This document shows positions 1 through 8,513 of a DNA stretch of 44,359 bases, piece by piece. Position 1 is the stretch's first letter, and each line of letters begins with the position of its first letter. This stretch comes from Actinomycetota bacterium (GTDB lineage: Bacteria; Actinomycetota; Acidimicrobiia; Spongiisociales; ZC4RG35): contig QQVI01000349.1 of assembly GCA_003388545.1 (NCBI GenBank), positions 1 to 44,359 of the forward strand, in the 5' to 3' direction. Below the pieces are notes generated by a model that worked only from the letters and a program-made list of their open reading frames with translations, was not told the DNA's origin and ran no database searches. Made by a program: the position numbers and the translations under genes.

Positions 1-1
1 G

Positions 2-274
2 CTTGCAGCAGACATCGACTCCTACGGCTCGCTCTTCATCGGAGCGCAGGCCGCTGAAGCCCTGGCCGACTACGGGATCGGCCCCAATCACGTGCTCCCG
101 ACCGGTGGCGGCGCACGCTTCCAGTCCGGGCTGTCGGTAATGACCTACATACGCACTCCGACATGGCTACGGATCGATGACGCCGTCACCGCCAAGGATG
201 CCGCGCATCTGGCTCGTCTCGAGGGCCTCGACGCACATGCTCGGGCCGCGCTGGCGCGAGCGGAAGCTCCCTAG
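2..274 (+). CDS. hisD: Histidinol dehydrogenase, C-terminal fragment
   Basis: The window opens inside this gene, so only the last 90 residues are seen. HisD oxidises L-histidinol to L-histidine with two NAD+ in the final steps of histidine synthesis, in the cytoplasm. The fragment carries the family's conserved GPNHVLPT segment after a SLFIGAQAAEALADYG stretch, then the usual helical tail ending LEGLDAHARAALARAEAP. The stop TAG lies inside a CTAG shared with the stop of the convergent kinase gene, so the two genes overlap by four bases and leave no room for a terminator. The frame is open from base 2. The identification is firm for the family, but the N-terminal half cannot be judged. Confidence 0.85.
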   Translation, partial: LAADIDSYGSLFIGAQAAEALADYGIGPNHVLPTGGGARFQSGLSVMTYIRTPTWLRIDDAVTAKDAAHLARLEGLDAHARAALARAEAP

Positions 275-807
275 GAGGCCAACTCCAGGAAACGATCGAC
301 CTCCTTCGTCGTTTGGAGCCTGACAACGCGGAGATGGACTGCATCGGGCTCGGCGATGGCCTCGGAGTACTTCTGTCGGTAGTGGTCGTGGCGGGTCCAT
401 GCCCATCGGATGATGTTCTTCTCCGGGTCCAACCTGGTGAAGTTGGACAGCGGCTCACGGTTTCCGTTCCACAACTCCTCGCGGGTGATCGCCCGCTTCA
501 CTGTTCGCGCAATGACGCGCCCCATGACCACAGCCCGAGACAAGTCGAGCCAAACGAGAGTGTCAGCCACCGGCCATATCAAATCCCTCATACCGAGACT
601 CGTGTAGTTCCCGTCGATGACCCAAGATGGCTGCAAGGCGAAGTCTGCCACTCTCACGCGAAATTCGTCTTCGGGCAAAGGCTCCCACCCCTGCTGGTGA
701 TAGATGCTGTCAAGCTCGAGATAAGGGAAGTCGAGCTTCTCGGCGAGCGCTCTGGCCACGGTGGTCTTCCCGGAACCGGAGTTGCCTACGACGATGATCC
801 GGTGCAT
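271..807 (-). CDS. Small P-loop nucleoside/adenylate kinase-like protein
   Basis: A 178-residue cytoplasmic ATPase of the P-loop kinase fold. The Walker A motif GNSGSGKTT is at residues 8-16. It is followed by a DSIYHQQGWEP segment typical of 'topology modulation' (FlaR-like) and adenylate kinase-like proteins, and by a VWLDLSR strand resembling Walker B near residues 85-91. A basic lid-like region follows (RVIARTVKRAITREELWNG). The substrate cannot be told from sequence. It lies 39 bases downstream of icmF on the same strand and may be transcribed with it, although nothing links the functions. Its 3' end overlaps hisD by four bases on the opposite strand. Confidence 0.75.
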   Translation of the reverse strand: MHRIIVVGNSGSGKTTVARALAEKLDFPYLELDSIYHQQGWEPLPEDEFRVRVADFALQPSWVIDGNYTSLGMRDLIWPVADTLVWLDLSRAVVMGRVIARTVKRAITREELWNGNREPLSNFTRLDPEKNIIRWAWTRHDHYRQKYSEAIAEPDAVHLRVVRLQTTKEVDRFLELAS

Positions 808-846
808 CGGCGATTCAGGTTAAATGCCCGCGTTCTCGTTGTAGCG

Positions 847-3800
847 CTACATATTGCGGCGGTACTGGCCACCGACGTCGTATAGGGCGTTGCTCATCTG
901 GCCGAGCGAGGCCACCTTGGCGGTTTCCATCAGCGCCGCGAACAAGTTCTCGCCGTTAATAGCGGCTTCCTGGAGGGCCATGAGAGACTCCTCGGCCCGA
1001 GAAGCGTTTCCTTCCTGGAAGGCCCTGAGATTGGCAATCTGACGATCCTTGGCCTCGTCGGTGGAGCGGATCAGCTCGGTCGGGATCACGAATGGCGAGC
1101 CCTCCTTGGAGAGGAAGGTGTTGACCCCGACAATCGGATATTCGCCTGACTCCTTCTGCTGCTCGTAGTACAGAGACTCTTCTTGGATCTTGGTGCGCTG
1201 ATACTGCCGCTCCATCGCTCCGAGCACTCCCCCGCGACTGTTGAGCCGCTCGAACTCCAGCAGCACGGCTTCCTCGACGAGATCGGTCAGCTCCTCGATG
1301 ATGAACGAGCCTTGGAGCGGGTTCTCGTTCTTGGCCAGCCCGAGCTCCCGGTTGATGATCAGCTGGATCGCCATCGCTCGTCGCACCGACTCTTCGGTGG
1401 GAGTGGTGATCGCCTCGTCGTAGGCATTGGTGTGCAGCGAGTTGCAGTTGTCGTAGATCGCGTACAAAGCCTGCAATGTCGTGCGGATGTCGTTGAAGCT
1501 GATCTCCTGGGCGTGCAGGGATCGACCGGAAGTCTGAATGTGGTACTTGAGCTTCTGTGATCGATCGTTACCGCCGTACTTGTGTTTGATCGCCTTGGAC
1601 CAGATCCGACGGGCCACCCTCCCGATCACGGCGTACTCGGCGTCGATCCCGTTGGAGAAGAAGAAGCTGAGATTGGGTGCGAAGTCGTCAATGTCCATCC
1701 CCCGCGCCAGGTAGTACTCCACGAACGTGAAGCCGTTGGCGAGGGTAAAGGCAAGCTGCGTGATCGGATTAGCTCCGGCCTCGGCCATGTGATAGCCGCT
1801 GATCGACACCGAATAGAAGTTGCGAACGTCGTGGTCGACGAAGTACTGCTGGATGTCTCCCATCATCCGCAGGGCGAACTCCGTGGAGAAGATGCAGGTG
1901 TTCTGCGCCTGGTCCTCCTTGAGGATGTCTGCCTGGACGGTCCCCCTCACCCGGGCCATTGTTTCCAGCTTGATCTTCTCGTAGACGTCGGATGGAAGAA
2001 CCTGATCACCGGTGACTCCGAGCAGCATCAACCCAAGGCCATCGTGGCCTGGGGGCAGCTCACCGTGGTATTGGGGGCGGGAGCGCCCGGCATAGATCTC
2101 CTCGATCCTGGCATCGACCTCTGCCTCCAGCCCGTTTGCCTTGATGTGCTTCTCACACGCCTGATCGATCGCCGCGTTCATGAAGAAGGCAAGAATCATG
2201 GGCGCCGGACCATTGATCGTCATCGACACCGATGTCGTGGGATCACTGAGGTCGAAACCCGAATACAGCTTCTTCGCATCGTCCAGCGTGGCGATGGAAA
2301 CCCCAGAGTTGCCCACCTTCCCGTAGATGTCCGGCCGTTCATGCGGATCTTCGCCGTACAGGGTCACCGAGTCGAAAGCGGTCGACAGGCGCTTGGCCGG
2401 CTGGCCTTCAGCGAGATAGTGGAATCTACGGTTGGTCTGCTCCGGGGGCCCCTCGCCGGCAAACATCCGGGTGGGATCTTCGGTCTCCCTCTTGAATGGG
2501 AAGACGCCTGCCGTGTAGGGGAACTCGCCGGGCACGTTTTCCTGGAGCAGCCATTGCAGCCGGTCGCCCCAGGAGCGGTATCGAGGCAAGGCCACCCGCG
2601 GGATCCGGGTGTGACTCAGGGTCTCCCGATGCAAGGGCACTTTGATCTCCTTGCCCCGCACGTGATAGACGACTTCGTCGCCGGCGTACTCAGCCACCAG
2701 ACCGTCCCAACGCTCGAGCGCCCTGCGGTTCTCGGCTGTCACCCCTTCGGTTGCATCGGAGAGGACGTCCGCAGCTACATGCTCCCGGGCGCCTTCCAGG
2801 CGGTAGAGACGTTCCGCTGCGTTCGCCTGCTCTTCGACCCAGCGGTCGTATCTCTCTATCTCCTCGACTATCTCAGCCAGATATCGCGCGCGGCTTGGCG
2901 GGACCACATGATGCTTCCCTTCATCTGCGGTGTTCAGTGTCATGGTCGAGTCGAGACCGAGCTTTTCGACAAGGGCTAGGTAGAAGCGGTTGGTGCCCGG
3001 ATCGTTGAAGTCCGAGGCGACCGTGAGGTGGATTGGCAATTCGTCATCAGAAGCCTGGAAGGCGAGATGGTTTCGCTTCCACTGTTTGCGGACATCGCGC
3101 AAGGCGTCCTGGGCGCCTTGCTTGTCGGCTTTGTTGATGGCCACCAGATCGGCAAAGTCGAGCATGTCGATCTTCTCCAATTGCGTCGCCGCCCCGTACT
3201 CCGGGGTCATGACGTACATGCTGTGATCGGACAGGTCGACTATCTCGGTGTCGGACTGGCCAATACCGGACGTCTCCAATAAGACGAGGTCGTAACCGGC
3301 GGCTTTGACGATGTCAACGGCGGACTGGACGTAGGGCGACAGGGCGAGGTTGGGTTGACGTGTGGCCAGAGATCTCATATAGGCGCGCGGGTGCGGAATG
3401 GAATTCATCCGAATGCGGTCTCCGAGGAGTGCGCCGCCGGACTTTCTCTTCGACGGGTCGACCGAGATGATGGCGACTGTCTTGTCTTCGAAATCGGCCA
3501 GGAGCCGTCGCACCAGCTCGTCTACCAGACTCGACTTCCCCGATCCCCCGGTGCCGGTGATGCCGATGACGGGAGCCTCGGAGCTCCGCGCACGCGCCGA
3601 GAGATCATCGAAGACATCTGTGTACTTGTCGGGGTAGTTCTCGGCCGCTGAGATCAGGCGAGCGACGACCGCGCGATTGTCCACTGACAGGTGTTCGAGC
3701 TCTGACCCGTTGAGCTCGCCGAGTGGGAAGTCGGATTTCTCGATCATGTCGGCGACCATCCCGGTGAGGCCCATCTCCCGTCCATCGTCGGGCGAGTAGA

Positions 3801-4152
3801 TACGCGTGACCCCGTACTCTGCGAGGGCATCACCCTCCTCTGGGAGGATCGTGCCCCCTCCCCCGCCGAACAGCCGAATGTGAGTGGCGTCACGTTCGAC
3901 CAGGAGATCCCACATGTAGCGGAAGAATTCGTTGTGGCCGCCCTGGTAAGAGGTCACCGCTATGGCATGGGCGTCTTCCTCGATGGCGGTCTCGACGATG
4001 TCAAGGCCGGTCCGGTTGTGGCCGAGATGAATGACTTCTGCGCCCGAAGACTGGAGGATGCGGCGGAAGATGTTGATTGACGCGTCATGGCCGTCGAAGA
4101 GGGTCGTCGCCGTGACGAATCTGACATTGTTGGTCGGTGTGGCTAGATCCAT
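847..4152 (-). CDS. icmF: Fused isobutyryl-CoA mutase (B12-binding, G-protein chaperone and mutase domains)
   Basis: IcmF interconverts isobutyryl-CoA and n-butyryl-CoA using adenosylcobalamin, and its built-in GTPase loads and protects the cofactor. Domain order from the N-terminus is a B12-binding domain (FDGHDASIN and FGGGGGTI motifs), a MeaI-type GTPase (P-loop GTGGSGKSS, base motif NKAD), a linker, and the TIM-barrel mutase. By-eye alignment to methylmalonyl-CoA mutase shows Phe in VFPFKR where that enzyme has Tyr89, and Gln in AQNT where it has Arg207. This is the isobutyryl-CoA signature. The length, 1,101 residues, is normal. I chose Met10 of the longest frame (4152) because a TTGACA-N18-TAGAAT promoter at 4207-4178 would start transcription near 4171. 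The alternative ATG at 4179 would need a leaderless message. marR diverges from the same control region. Confidence 0.93.
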   Translation of the reverse strand: MDLATPTNNVRFVTATTLFDGHDASINIFRRILQSSGAEVIHLGHNRTGLDIVETAIEEDAHAIAVTSYQGGHNEFFRYMWDLLVERDATHIRLFGGGGGTILPEEGDALAEYGVTRIYSPDDGREMGLTGMVADMIEKSDFPLGELNGSELEHLSVDNRAVVARLISAAENYPDKYTDVFDDLSARARSSEAPVIGITGTGGSGKSSLVDELVRRLLADFEDKTVAIISVDPSKRKSGGALLGDRIRMNSIPHPRAYMRSLATRQPNLALSPYVQSAVDIVKAAGYDLVLLETSGIGQSDTEIVDLSDHSMYVMTPEYGAATQLEKIDMLDFADLVAINKADKQGAQDALRDVRKQWKRNHLAFQASDDELPIHLTVASDFNDPGTNRFYLALVEKLGLDSTMTLNTADEGKHHVVPPSRARYLAEIVEEIERYDRWVEEQANAAERLYRLEGAREHVAADVLSDATEGVTAENRRALERWDGLVAEYAGDEVVYHVRGKEIKVPLHRETLSHTRIPRVALPRYRSWGDRLQWLLQENVPGEFPYTAGVFPFKRETEDPTRMFAGEGPPEQTNRRFHYLAEGQPAKRLSTAFDSVTLYGEDPHERPDIYGKVGNSGVSIATLDDAKKLYSGFDLSDPTTSVSMTINGPAPMILAFFMNAAIDQACEKHIKANGLEAEVDARIEEIYAGRSRPQYHGELPPGHDGLGLMLLGVTGDQVLPSDVYEKIKLETMARVRGTVQADILKEDQAQNTCIFSTEFALRMMGDIQQYFVDHDVRNFYSVSISGYHMAEAGANPITQLAFTLANGFTFVEYYLARGMDIDDFAPNLSFFFSNGIDAEYAVIGRVARRIWSKAIKHKYGGNDRSQKLKYHIQTSGRSLHAQEISFNDIRTTLQALYAIYDNCNSLHTNAYDEAITTPTEESVRRAMAIQLIINRELGLAKNENPLQGSFIIEELTDLVEEAVLLEFERLNSRGGVLGAMERQYQRTKIQEESLYYEQQKESGEYPIVGVNTFLSKEGSPFVIPTELIRSTDEAKDRQIANLRAFQEGNASRAEESLMALQEAAINGENLFAALMETAKVASLGQMSNALYDVGGQYRRNM

Positions 4153-4177
4153 TCGGGGCCGTCTCGCTGCCTCTTCC

Positions 4178-4207
4178 ATTCTACGAGTTATAATAGTTTG
4201 ATGTCAA
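4178..4207 (-). promoter_or_regulatory. icmF promoter, overlapping the marR start
   Basis: On the minus strand a perfect -35 TTGACA (4207-4202) stands 18 bases before TAGAAT (4183-4178). Transcription would begin near 4171, about 19 bases before the ATG at 4152. The -35 lies within the first codons of marR and the spacer holds the marR -10, so polymerase could hardly occupy both promoters at once. Seen in sequence; activity is inferred. Confidence 0.55.
4189..4194 (+). promoter_or_regulatory. marR -10 element (leaderless)
   Basis: A consensus TATAAT ends exactly six bases before the marR ATG, so the predicted transcript starts at the A of the ATG. There is no Shine-Dalgarno sequence and no good -35 hexamer. 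The core TTATAA at 4188-4193 is palindromic and could also be read from the minus strand. Confidence 0.6.
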
Positions 4208-4698
4208 AGTATTTCCTGGGCAGCACTCTGGACGACCCCATAGCCGAGGCGACCCGCCAGTGGCGTGCCCACGGCTGGGAAGAAGCTGCACCGGGGATGG
4301 CAGCTGTCACCACGATCACCCGCGTCAACCGGATACTCGTGTCGCGCATCGAGGAGGCGCTCAGCCCGTTTGGGCTCACGTTCGCCAGATTCGAGATTCT
4401 CAGGCTGCTCGGCTTTGCCCGGGACAATGAACTGCCAATGGGCAAGATCGGAGACAGGCTCCAGGTGCACCCGGCTTCGGTCACCAGTGCGGTGAAGCGA
4501 CTGGAGCGAGACGGCCTCATCGAGAGGGTCCCCGCTGATCACGACAACCGAATCGTCCTTGCTCGCCTGCTACCGGACGGGCGCAAGACTCTCGAGCAAG
4601 CGACGAGGCGGATCAATGAGGTGTTCACGAGCCTCGAGCTGGATACCGCCACTCTTCAGGACCTGACCGCCCACCTCGCCGCCATAAGGAGCGATTGA
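4201..4698 (+). CDS. MarR-family transcriptional regulator
   Basis: A 165-residue winged-helix DNA-binding protein, probably a dimer. The core runs from [20 protein letters not shown] (dimer helix) through [12 protein letters not shown] and the recognition helix region ([19 protein letters not shown]) to the wing ([20 protein letters not shown]), followed by a C-terminal dimerisation helix. The start is the ATG after TATAAT. A TTG one codon upstream is less likely. It is divergent from icmF with interleaved promoters, so it most likely represses icmF and itself and may respond to an acyl-CoA or related ligand. The ligand is inference only. Confidence 0.9.
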   Translation: MSKYFLGSTLDDPIAEATRQWRAHGWEEAAPGMAAVTTITRVNRILVSRIEEALSPFGLTFARFEILRLLGFARDNELPMGKIGDRLQVHPASVTSAVKRLERDGLIERVPADHDNRIVLARLLPDGRKTLEQATRRINEVFTSLELDTATLQDLTAHLAAIRSD

Positions 4699-4756
4699 CG
4701 CGCGATTCCATTCCCAGGTACAACTTGGAAAAAACGCGACTAGATTGTGTGACGGG

Positions 4757-5059
4757 ATGGCTATCTACGAAGGACGAATGCAAGGCGACTCGCTGGACCT
4801 CAGCCATGTCACATTGCGACTGGACGACGACAAGCGGCTCCGCATTTTCGCCGGGCCGGTCGCGGTGGGCTCATGGCCGATGTCGCGAGTTAGCGCCGAA
4901 AGAACCTCGATCTACCGCTTCTCCCTCAACATCGATGGGGAGCTGTTCGAATTCTTCCCCGAGGACCCTCTCGGCTTCTCGGATGAAATAGGGGCGGTGG
5001 TCGACCTGACCAGGACCTCGCGATTCAGCCTGAAAGAAGCAATCGAGCGAACCCGCTGA
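4757..5059 (+). CDS. Conserved hypothetical protein, about 100 residues
   Basis: I do not recognise a named family. The 100-residue protein is rich in beta strands: it opens MAIYEGRMQGDSLDL, then alternates short hydrophobic strands (VTLRLDD, RLRIFAG, SIYRFSLNID) and an FEFFPEDPLGFSDE segment, ending in a basic helix. No signal peptide or membrane segment is visible, so it is probably cytoplasmic. I chose the ATG over a TTG at 4745. A possible promoter TTGACG-N18-TACAAC (4695-4724) lies just after marR, and another -10-like TAGATT is at 4741-4746. The stop TGA overlaps a CTG that may start the downstream SGNH hydrolase. Confidence 0.65.
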   Translation: MAIYEGRMQGDSLDLSHVTLRLDDDKRLRIFAGPVAVGSWPMSRVSAERTSIYRFSLNIDGELFEFFPEDPLGFSDEIGAVVDLTRTSRFSLKEAIERTR

Positions 5060-5121
5060 CTGAGCGGCTCGAACTCCCGCTCCTCGGCCGGCTCCTCTAT
5101 CGCGTTGTCTACGGCTCGATC

Positions 5122-5829
5122 GTGGCCGCGTTCACGATCGTCTCCCTCGAACTCCTGTACGCCGTCCTTCGGCCGTCACCAAGACAGGAGGAGTTTGACC
5201 CCTCGGACATCTTTGGCGACCCGGAGAACCCCCACCTGAAGGTCGCGGTGCTGGGCGACTCGACGGTCACGGCTCCAGGAGTAGGGGGGCCGCATGAGAT
5301 ATGGGTGACCCATATCTGCCGGCGGCTGACGGCCGGATACTTCGTGGAGCTTCGCTCGTTCGCAGTAGGTGGCTCGATGGCTCACAATCTGATCGACGAT
5401 CAACTAGGCCCTGCTCTCGACTTCGGGCCAGACCTCGTGATCCTCTCGGTGGGTGCCAATGATGCTCTGAAAGGCGTGACACCCGTCCGATTCGAGCAAA
5501 ACCTCGACCTGCTGGTGTCCGCATTCAGGGAGCAAGGGGCCGTGGTCGTCCAAAGCGGCGTGGGGGACCTCGGAACCATTCCTCGCCTGTTTCCACCCCT
5601 TGCCACGCTCCTGTCGCGAAGAGCACTCACTTTCAACGCAGCACACGAGCGTGTCGCGGCGCGGCATGGATCACACGTCGTGCCTCAGCGGCAGAGTCCT
5701 GTCGAGGTTTGGGACGAGCGGCATATGTGGTCGGATGATCTTTTCCACGTCAGCGCCAAGGGTCACGAGGTCTGGGGGGAGCTCGGATGGAGAACCGTCG
5801 CCGTGGCGATGGGGCTCGATGAATCTTGA
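5122..5829 (+). CDS. Membrane-anchored SGNH/GDSL-type hydrolase
   Basis: A 235-residue (or longer) esterase/lipase-like protein of the SGNH superfamily. Block I is AVLGDSTVTAPG with the nucleophile Ser. The block II Gly is in AVGGSMAHN and block III is LSVGANDAL with the oxyanion Asn. Block V, near the C-terminus, is SDDLFHVSAKGH with the Asp-x-x-His pair. The N-terminus is hydrophobic (VAAFTIVSLELLYAVLRP) and would place the enzyme outside the membrane. The GTG at 5122 cuts into that hydrophobic segment. The frame remains open upstream, and a CTG at 5056 overlapping the previous stop would add 22 residues and complete the helix. The natural substrate is unknown. The last bases overlap the next gene by 11. 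Confidence 0.8.
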   Translation: MAAFTIVSLELLYAVLRPSPRQEEFDPSDIFGDPENPHLKVAVLGDSTVTAPGVGGPHEIWVTHICRRLTAGYFVELRSFAVGGSMAHNLIDDQLGPALDFGPDLVILSVGANDALKGVTPVRFEQNLDLLVSAFREQGAVVVQSGVGDLGTIPRLFPPLATLLSRRALTFNAAHERVAARHGSHVVPQRQSPVEVWDERHMWSDDLFHVSAKGHEVWGELGWRTVAVAMGLDES

Positions 5830-6238
5830 TCGAGACGGTGCGATCGGTCGGGCAGCCGCCTATCCCGTAGCCCATCTCGCCACAACGCGCCCCTCCGGAG
5901 CGCCTCACGTAGTGGCAATCACTTTTGCGATAGAGGCCGAGCGGCTGTACTCGATGGTCGACCACAAGCCCAAGTCGACGAGACGACTGCAACGTCTGGC
6001 GAACATCGAGGCGAACCCGCACGTGTCGATCCTGGTGGACCACTACGAAGACGACTGGGGCCGGCTGTGGTGGGTGCGAATCGACGGCGAGGCTCGAGTA
6101 GCTTCCGGGGGCGAGGCGTGGGAGAGCGCCAGGAGGGCGTTGTCGGCCAAGTATCAGCAGTACTTGGTGCGTCCGCCTGCTGGCCCGGCAATTGTCGTCG
6201 AGATCGGGAAAGTCAATTGGTGGGAGCCGGCTCGATGA
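5819..6238 (+). CDS. PPOX-class probable F420-dependent oxidoreductase/flavin-binding protein
   Basis: A 139-residue split beta-barrel protein of the pyridoxamine 5'-phosphate oxidase-like class, close in layout to the mycobacterial Rv0121-type group. Typical features are the N-terminal AYPVAHLATTRPSGAPHVVAI strand pair, SMVDHKPKSTRRLQRLANIEANPHVSILVD (cofactor phosphate-binding basic patch and turn), WGRLWWVRIDGEARV, and a C-terminal KYQQYL...KVNWW. These proteins use F420 or flavin to reduce small substrates; the substrate here is unknown. The start ATG overlaps the end of the SGNH hydrolase by 11 bases, and the 3' end overlaps the convergent cyclo-ligase gene by 26 bases. Confidence 0.8.
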   Translation: MNLDRDGAIGRAAAYPVAHLATTRPSGAPHVVAITFAIEAERLYSMVDHKPKSTRRLQRLANIEANPHVSILVDHYEDDWGRLWWVRIDGEARVASGGEAWESARRALSAKYQQYLVRPPAGPAIVVEIGKVNWWEPAR

Positions 6239-6758
6239 CCCCAGATTGGGTCGCGACGAACATCACCGGCATGTCGTGCGTCTCGACAGGAAGCTCATCC
6301 AGGAGGCGGCTGTCGATTGTCACACCGACCGAAATCGCGTCGCTTCTCCTCGCCGCTAGCTCTCTGTCGTAGAAGCCACCTCCACGCCCAAGCCGATTTC
6401 CCGAGCGGTCAAAGGCCAGGCCGGGCACCAGGAAGACGTCGATCTCAAACGTCGGCACGATGGGACCCGACTCCAGAGGCTGTTCCATTCCCCATGCGTG
6501 GCGCTCCAAAGGCAGCCGGGCATCCCTCCACGTGAGCGAACCATCATCTTCGACCCTGGGCAGGATCCAGCGCCACCCAGGAAGCATTTCGATCAGCCCA
6601 TCCAGGGTCACCTCGTCTCCCAGAGCCCTGTAGCAGGCAATGGTCCCGGGGAGTCGCGGTGACAGCCATTCGAAGAGATGACTGACGACGTCCTCGCTCT
6701 GCTCCGGAGTCACCGCCGGCAGCTCCGACAGTCGATCGCGGATCTCTCGCTTGTCCAC
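6213..6758 (-). CDS. 5-formyltetrahydrofolate cyclo-ligase
   Basis: It converts 5-formyl-THF to 5,10-methenyl-THF with ATP, returning folate to one-carbon metabolism in the cytoplasm. Diagnostic motifs are VDKREIRDRL at the N-terminus, the CYRALGDEV strand, and the C-terminal VPGLAFDRSGNRLGRGGGFYDREL loop that binds ATP and substrate. At 181 residues it has normal family length. I chose the GTG at 6758 because its protein begins (M)DKREIR like relatives, and because a TATTGT -10 (6771-6766) lies seven bases upstream, which fits a leaderless message. A GTG at 6767 is the alternative. It is divergent from plsC and overlaps the PPOX gene tail to tail. Confidence 0.88.
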   Translation of the reverse strand: MDKREIRDRLSELPAVTPEQSEDVVSHLFEWLSPRLPGTIACYRALGDEVTLDGLIEMLPGWRWILPRVEDDGSLTWRDARLPLERHAWGMEQPLESGPIVPTFEIDVFLVPGLAFDRSGNRLGRGGGFYDRELAARRSDAISVGVTIDSRLLDELPVETHDMPVMFVATQSGVIEPAPTN

Positions 6759-6765
6759 CGAGAGC

Positions 6766-6771
6766 ACAATA
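6766..6771 (-). promoter_or_regulatory. Cyclo-ligase -10 element
   Basis: TATTGT on the minus strand ends seven bases before the GTG at 6758. No Shine-Dalgarno sequence precedes that codon. A leaderless transcript is inferred. Confidence 0.4.
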
Positions 6772-6780
6772 GGCGGCAGC

Positions 6781-6786
6781 TAGCCT
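6781..6786 (+). promoter_or_regulatory. plsC -10 element (leaderless)
   Basis: TAGCCT fits the TANNNT -10 pattern and ends exactly six bases before the plsC ATG. There is no purine-rich ribosome-binding sequence. The spacing matches marR and the crotonase at 10675. Confidence 0.45.
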
Positions 6787-6792
6787 CCGACC

Positions 6793-7536
6793 ATGGCTTG
6801 GGTGCGGACCCTCTTCAGATCGGTCGTGACTTCGCTCGTGGGCTTCGTCGCAACTGTCATCGCCGTCCCGGTGGTCATGACCATCGCCTTCATCAACGAG
6901 ACCTCGCCTTGGATCGATCGGGTGATCCGGGCGTGGAGCCGGGCCTGGCTCGCCGCATCGGGCACGCAGCTCACGATTGTCGGGCAAGAGGTGATCGATC
7001 CGAGCCGTTCTTATGTGGTCGTCGCGAACCACCAGTCGGCGCTCGACATCATGGCGTGCTTTCTCGCTGTCCCGCTTCCGATTCGCTACCTGGCGAAGAA
7101 GGAGCTCTTCCGGATCCCGCTATTCGCCCAAGGCATGAGGGCGGTGGGCATAGTCGAAGTCGATCGCAAGGCCCGGTCAGCGGTTCACGCCGAAGTCAAC
7201 CGAAAATCGAAGGAGCTGGTAGAAAAAGGGCGAAGCCTCATCATCTACCCGGAAGGCACGAGGCCCCGGGACGGTGCTCTCGACCCGTTCAAGAAGGGCG
7301 CCTTCACCATGGCGATCGCCAGCCAGCTGCCCATTCTTCCTGTGACGATCCATGGAACTTACGAGGCCTGGAAGCCCGGAACCCTTTGGATCCGCGGCGG
7401 CCCTGTGTCTGTGGTTGTCGACAAGCCCATCCCGACGGAGGGAATGACCCATTCGGATGCCGGTGACCTGACGAAGAAGGTGTACACGATCATCGCCAAT
7501 CACGTGACCGAGATGGGCGGTTCGATCCGGGTCTGA
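6793..7536 (+). CDS. plsC: 1-acyl-sn-glycerol-3-phosphate acyltransferase
   Basis: PlsC transfers an acyl group to lysophosphatidic acid to make phosphatidic acid, the precursor of all phospholipids, at the inner face of the membrane. The 247-residue protein has an N-terminal membrane helix (VVTSLVGFVATVIAVPVVMT), the catalytic HX4D motif in NHQSALD, the substrate-binding YPEGTRP motif, and the LPILPVTIHGTYEAW segment. The length is normal. The ATG has no Shine-Dalgarno sequence but follows a -10 hexamer at leaderless spacing. It is divergent from the cyclo-ligase gene with little space between them, and is followed 80 bases later by a TSUP exporter gene with its own promoter. Confidence 0.9.
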   Translation: MAWVRTLFRSVVTSLVGFVATVIAVPVVMTIAFINETSPWIDRVIRAWSRAWLAASGTQLTIVGQEVIDPSRSYVVVANHQSALDIMACFLAVPLPIRYLAKKELFRIPLFAQGMRAVGIVEVDRKARSAVHAEVNRKSKELVEKGRSLIIYPEGTRPRDGALDPFKKGAFTMAIASQLPILPVTIHGTYEAWKPGTLWIRGGPVSVVVDKPIPTEGMTHSDAGDLTKKVYTIIANHVTEMGGSIRV

Positions 7537-7553
7537 GAGAGGGCCGCAACGGC

Positions 7554-7580
7554 TTGACCCGTCCCCTGGCCAGGTATTAT
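7554..7580 (+). promoter_or_regulatory. Promoter of the TSUP-family gene
   Basis: TTGACC (7554-7559) is followed after 15 bases by TATTAT (7575-7580). The spacing is short but the hexamers are good. The predicted start near 7587 leaves a 30-base leader with a GGGGGTGG ribosome-binding stretch before the GTG at 7617. Confidence 0.45.
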
Positions 7581-7616
7581 CTCCCTGACTCAGTTTCGTT
7601 TCGTGGGGGTGGTGCG

Positions 7617-8510
7617 GTGCCTTCTCTGATCATCCTTGCGTTGATCGGCCTGGCGGCTCAACTTGTGGATGGCTCCTTGGGGATGGCGTACGGCGTCACA
7701 TCGACGACGCTGCTCGTGGCCTGGGGGGCATCTCCTGCTCTTGCCTCCGGCTCAGTGCATCTCGCCGAAGTCGGCACGAGCCTGATCTCGGGAGCCTCGC
7801 ATTGGAGGTTCGGGAACATAGATCGCAAGGTCGTCCTTCGTCTCGGCGTCCCCGGCGCCGCAGGCGCCTTTCTCGGGGCAACACTTCTCTCCAACATATC
7901 GACAGCCGTGGGTCGGCCTGTGATGTCATCGATCCTCCTCGTCCTCGGAGCCGTGCTCTTGATCCGTTTCGCGTTTCGGGGGCTGACCACACCGAAGTCG
8001 AATTTCGGTCGCAGGGGTCGCTTTCTCGCCCCGCTCGGTCTCATCGCCGGCTTCATCGACGCCACAGGCGGAGGTGGCTGGGGGCCGATCGCGACACCAA
8101 CGATGCTCATCTCAGGTCGCACGGAGCTGAGGAAAGTGATCGGCTCGGTCTCCGCCAGCGAGTTTCTCGTTTCTGTCGCGGCCAGTGTGGGGTTCCTGGT
8201 GAACCTGGGCGGCGATGGAGTGGACTGGACGATCGCGGCCGCGCTCCTTGCCGGTGGAGCGGTGGCGGCCCCGGTGGCCGCGTTGCTGGTGGCCCGGGTG
8301 AGACCAAGGATCCTCGGGACGGTGGTTGGTGGCTTGATTCTCATCACCAACGTCAGGACGCTCCTGATTCATTTCGAGGTGCCGGCGCCGGTGCCACTGC
8401 TCGTCTACGGGGTTCTCGCTGTGCTGTGGGCGTGGGCCGTGTTCGCTGCTGTTGTTGGTTCGAAGCGAGAGGCGGAGAGCGCACAACCGCCGGCTCCGGC
8501 GAACGCCTGA
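7617..8510 (+). CDS. TSUP (TauE/SafE) family membrane transporter
   Basis: A 297-residue polytopic inner-membrane protein of the sulfite exporter TauE/SafE family, with roughly eight hydrophobic helices. The two repeats are visible: LAAQLVDGSLGMAYGVTSTTLL in the first half and LIAGFIDATGGGGWGPIATPTML in the second, the second carrying the family's glycine-rich GGGGWGP signature. Members move sulfite, sulfoacetate or related organosulfur anions; the substrate here cannot be assigned. The GTG start has a GGGGGTGG sequence just upstream, whereas a TTG at 7554 is actually the -35 hexamer. The tail ends in a short Ala/Pro-rich cytoplasmic stretch. It converges on imuB with three bases between stops. 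Confidence 0.85.
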   Translation: MPSLIILALIGLAAQLVDGSLGMAYGVTSTTLLVAWGASPALASGSVHLAEVGTSLISGASHWRFGNIDRKVVLRLGVPGAAGAFLGATLLSNISTAVGRPVMSSILLVLGAVLLIRFAFRGLTTPKSNFGRRGRFLAPLGLIAGFIDATGGGGWGPIATPTMLISGRTELRKVIGSVSASEFLVSVAASVGFLVNLGGDGVDWTIAAALLAGGAVAAPVAALLVARVRPRILGTVVGGLILITNVRTLLIHFEVPAPVPLLVYGVLAVLWAWAVFAAVVGSKREAESAQPPAPANA

Positions 8511-8513
8511 GCT

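Noticed and set aside
1582-2979. A 465-residue plus-strand open frame opposite icmF
   Set aside because: It is the antisense of a well supported mutase gene; the protein is low in recognisable motifs and typical of GC-rich shadow frames.
4153-4179. icmF start at 4179 as a leaderless gene (TATAAC seven bases upstream)
   Set aside because: Possible, but the TTGACA-N18-TAGAAT promoter would begin transcription after this codon, favouring 4152.
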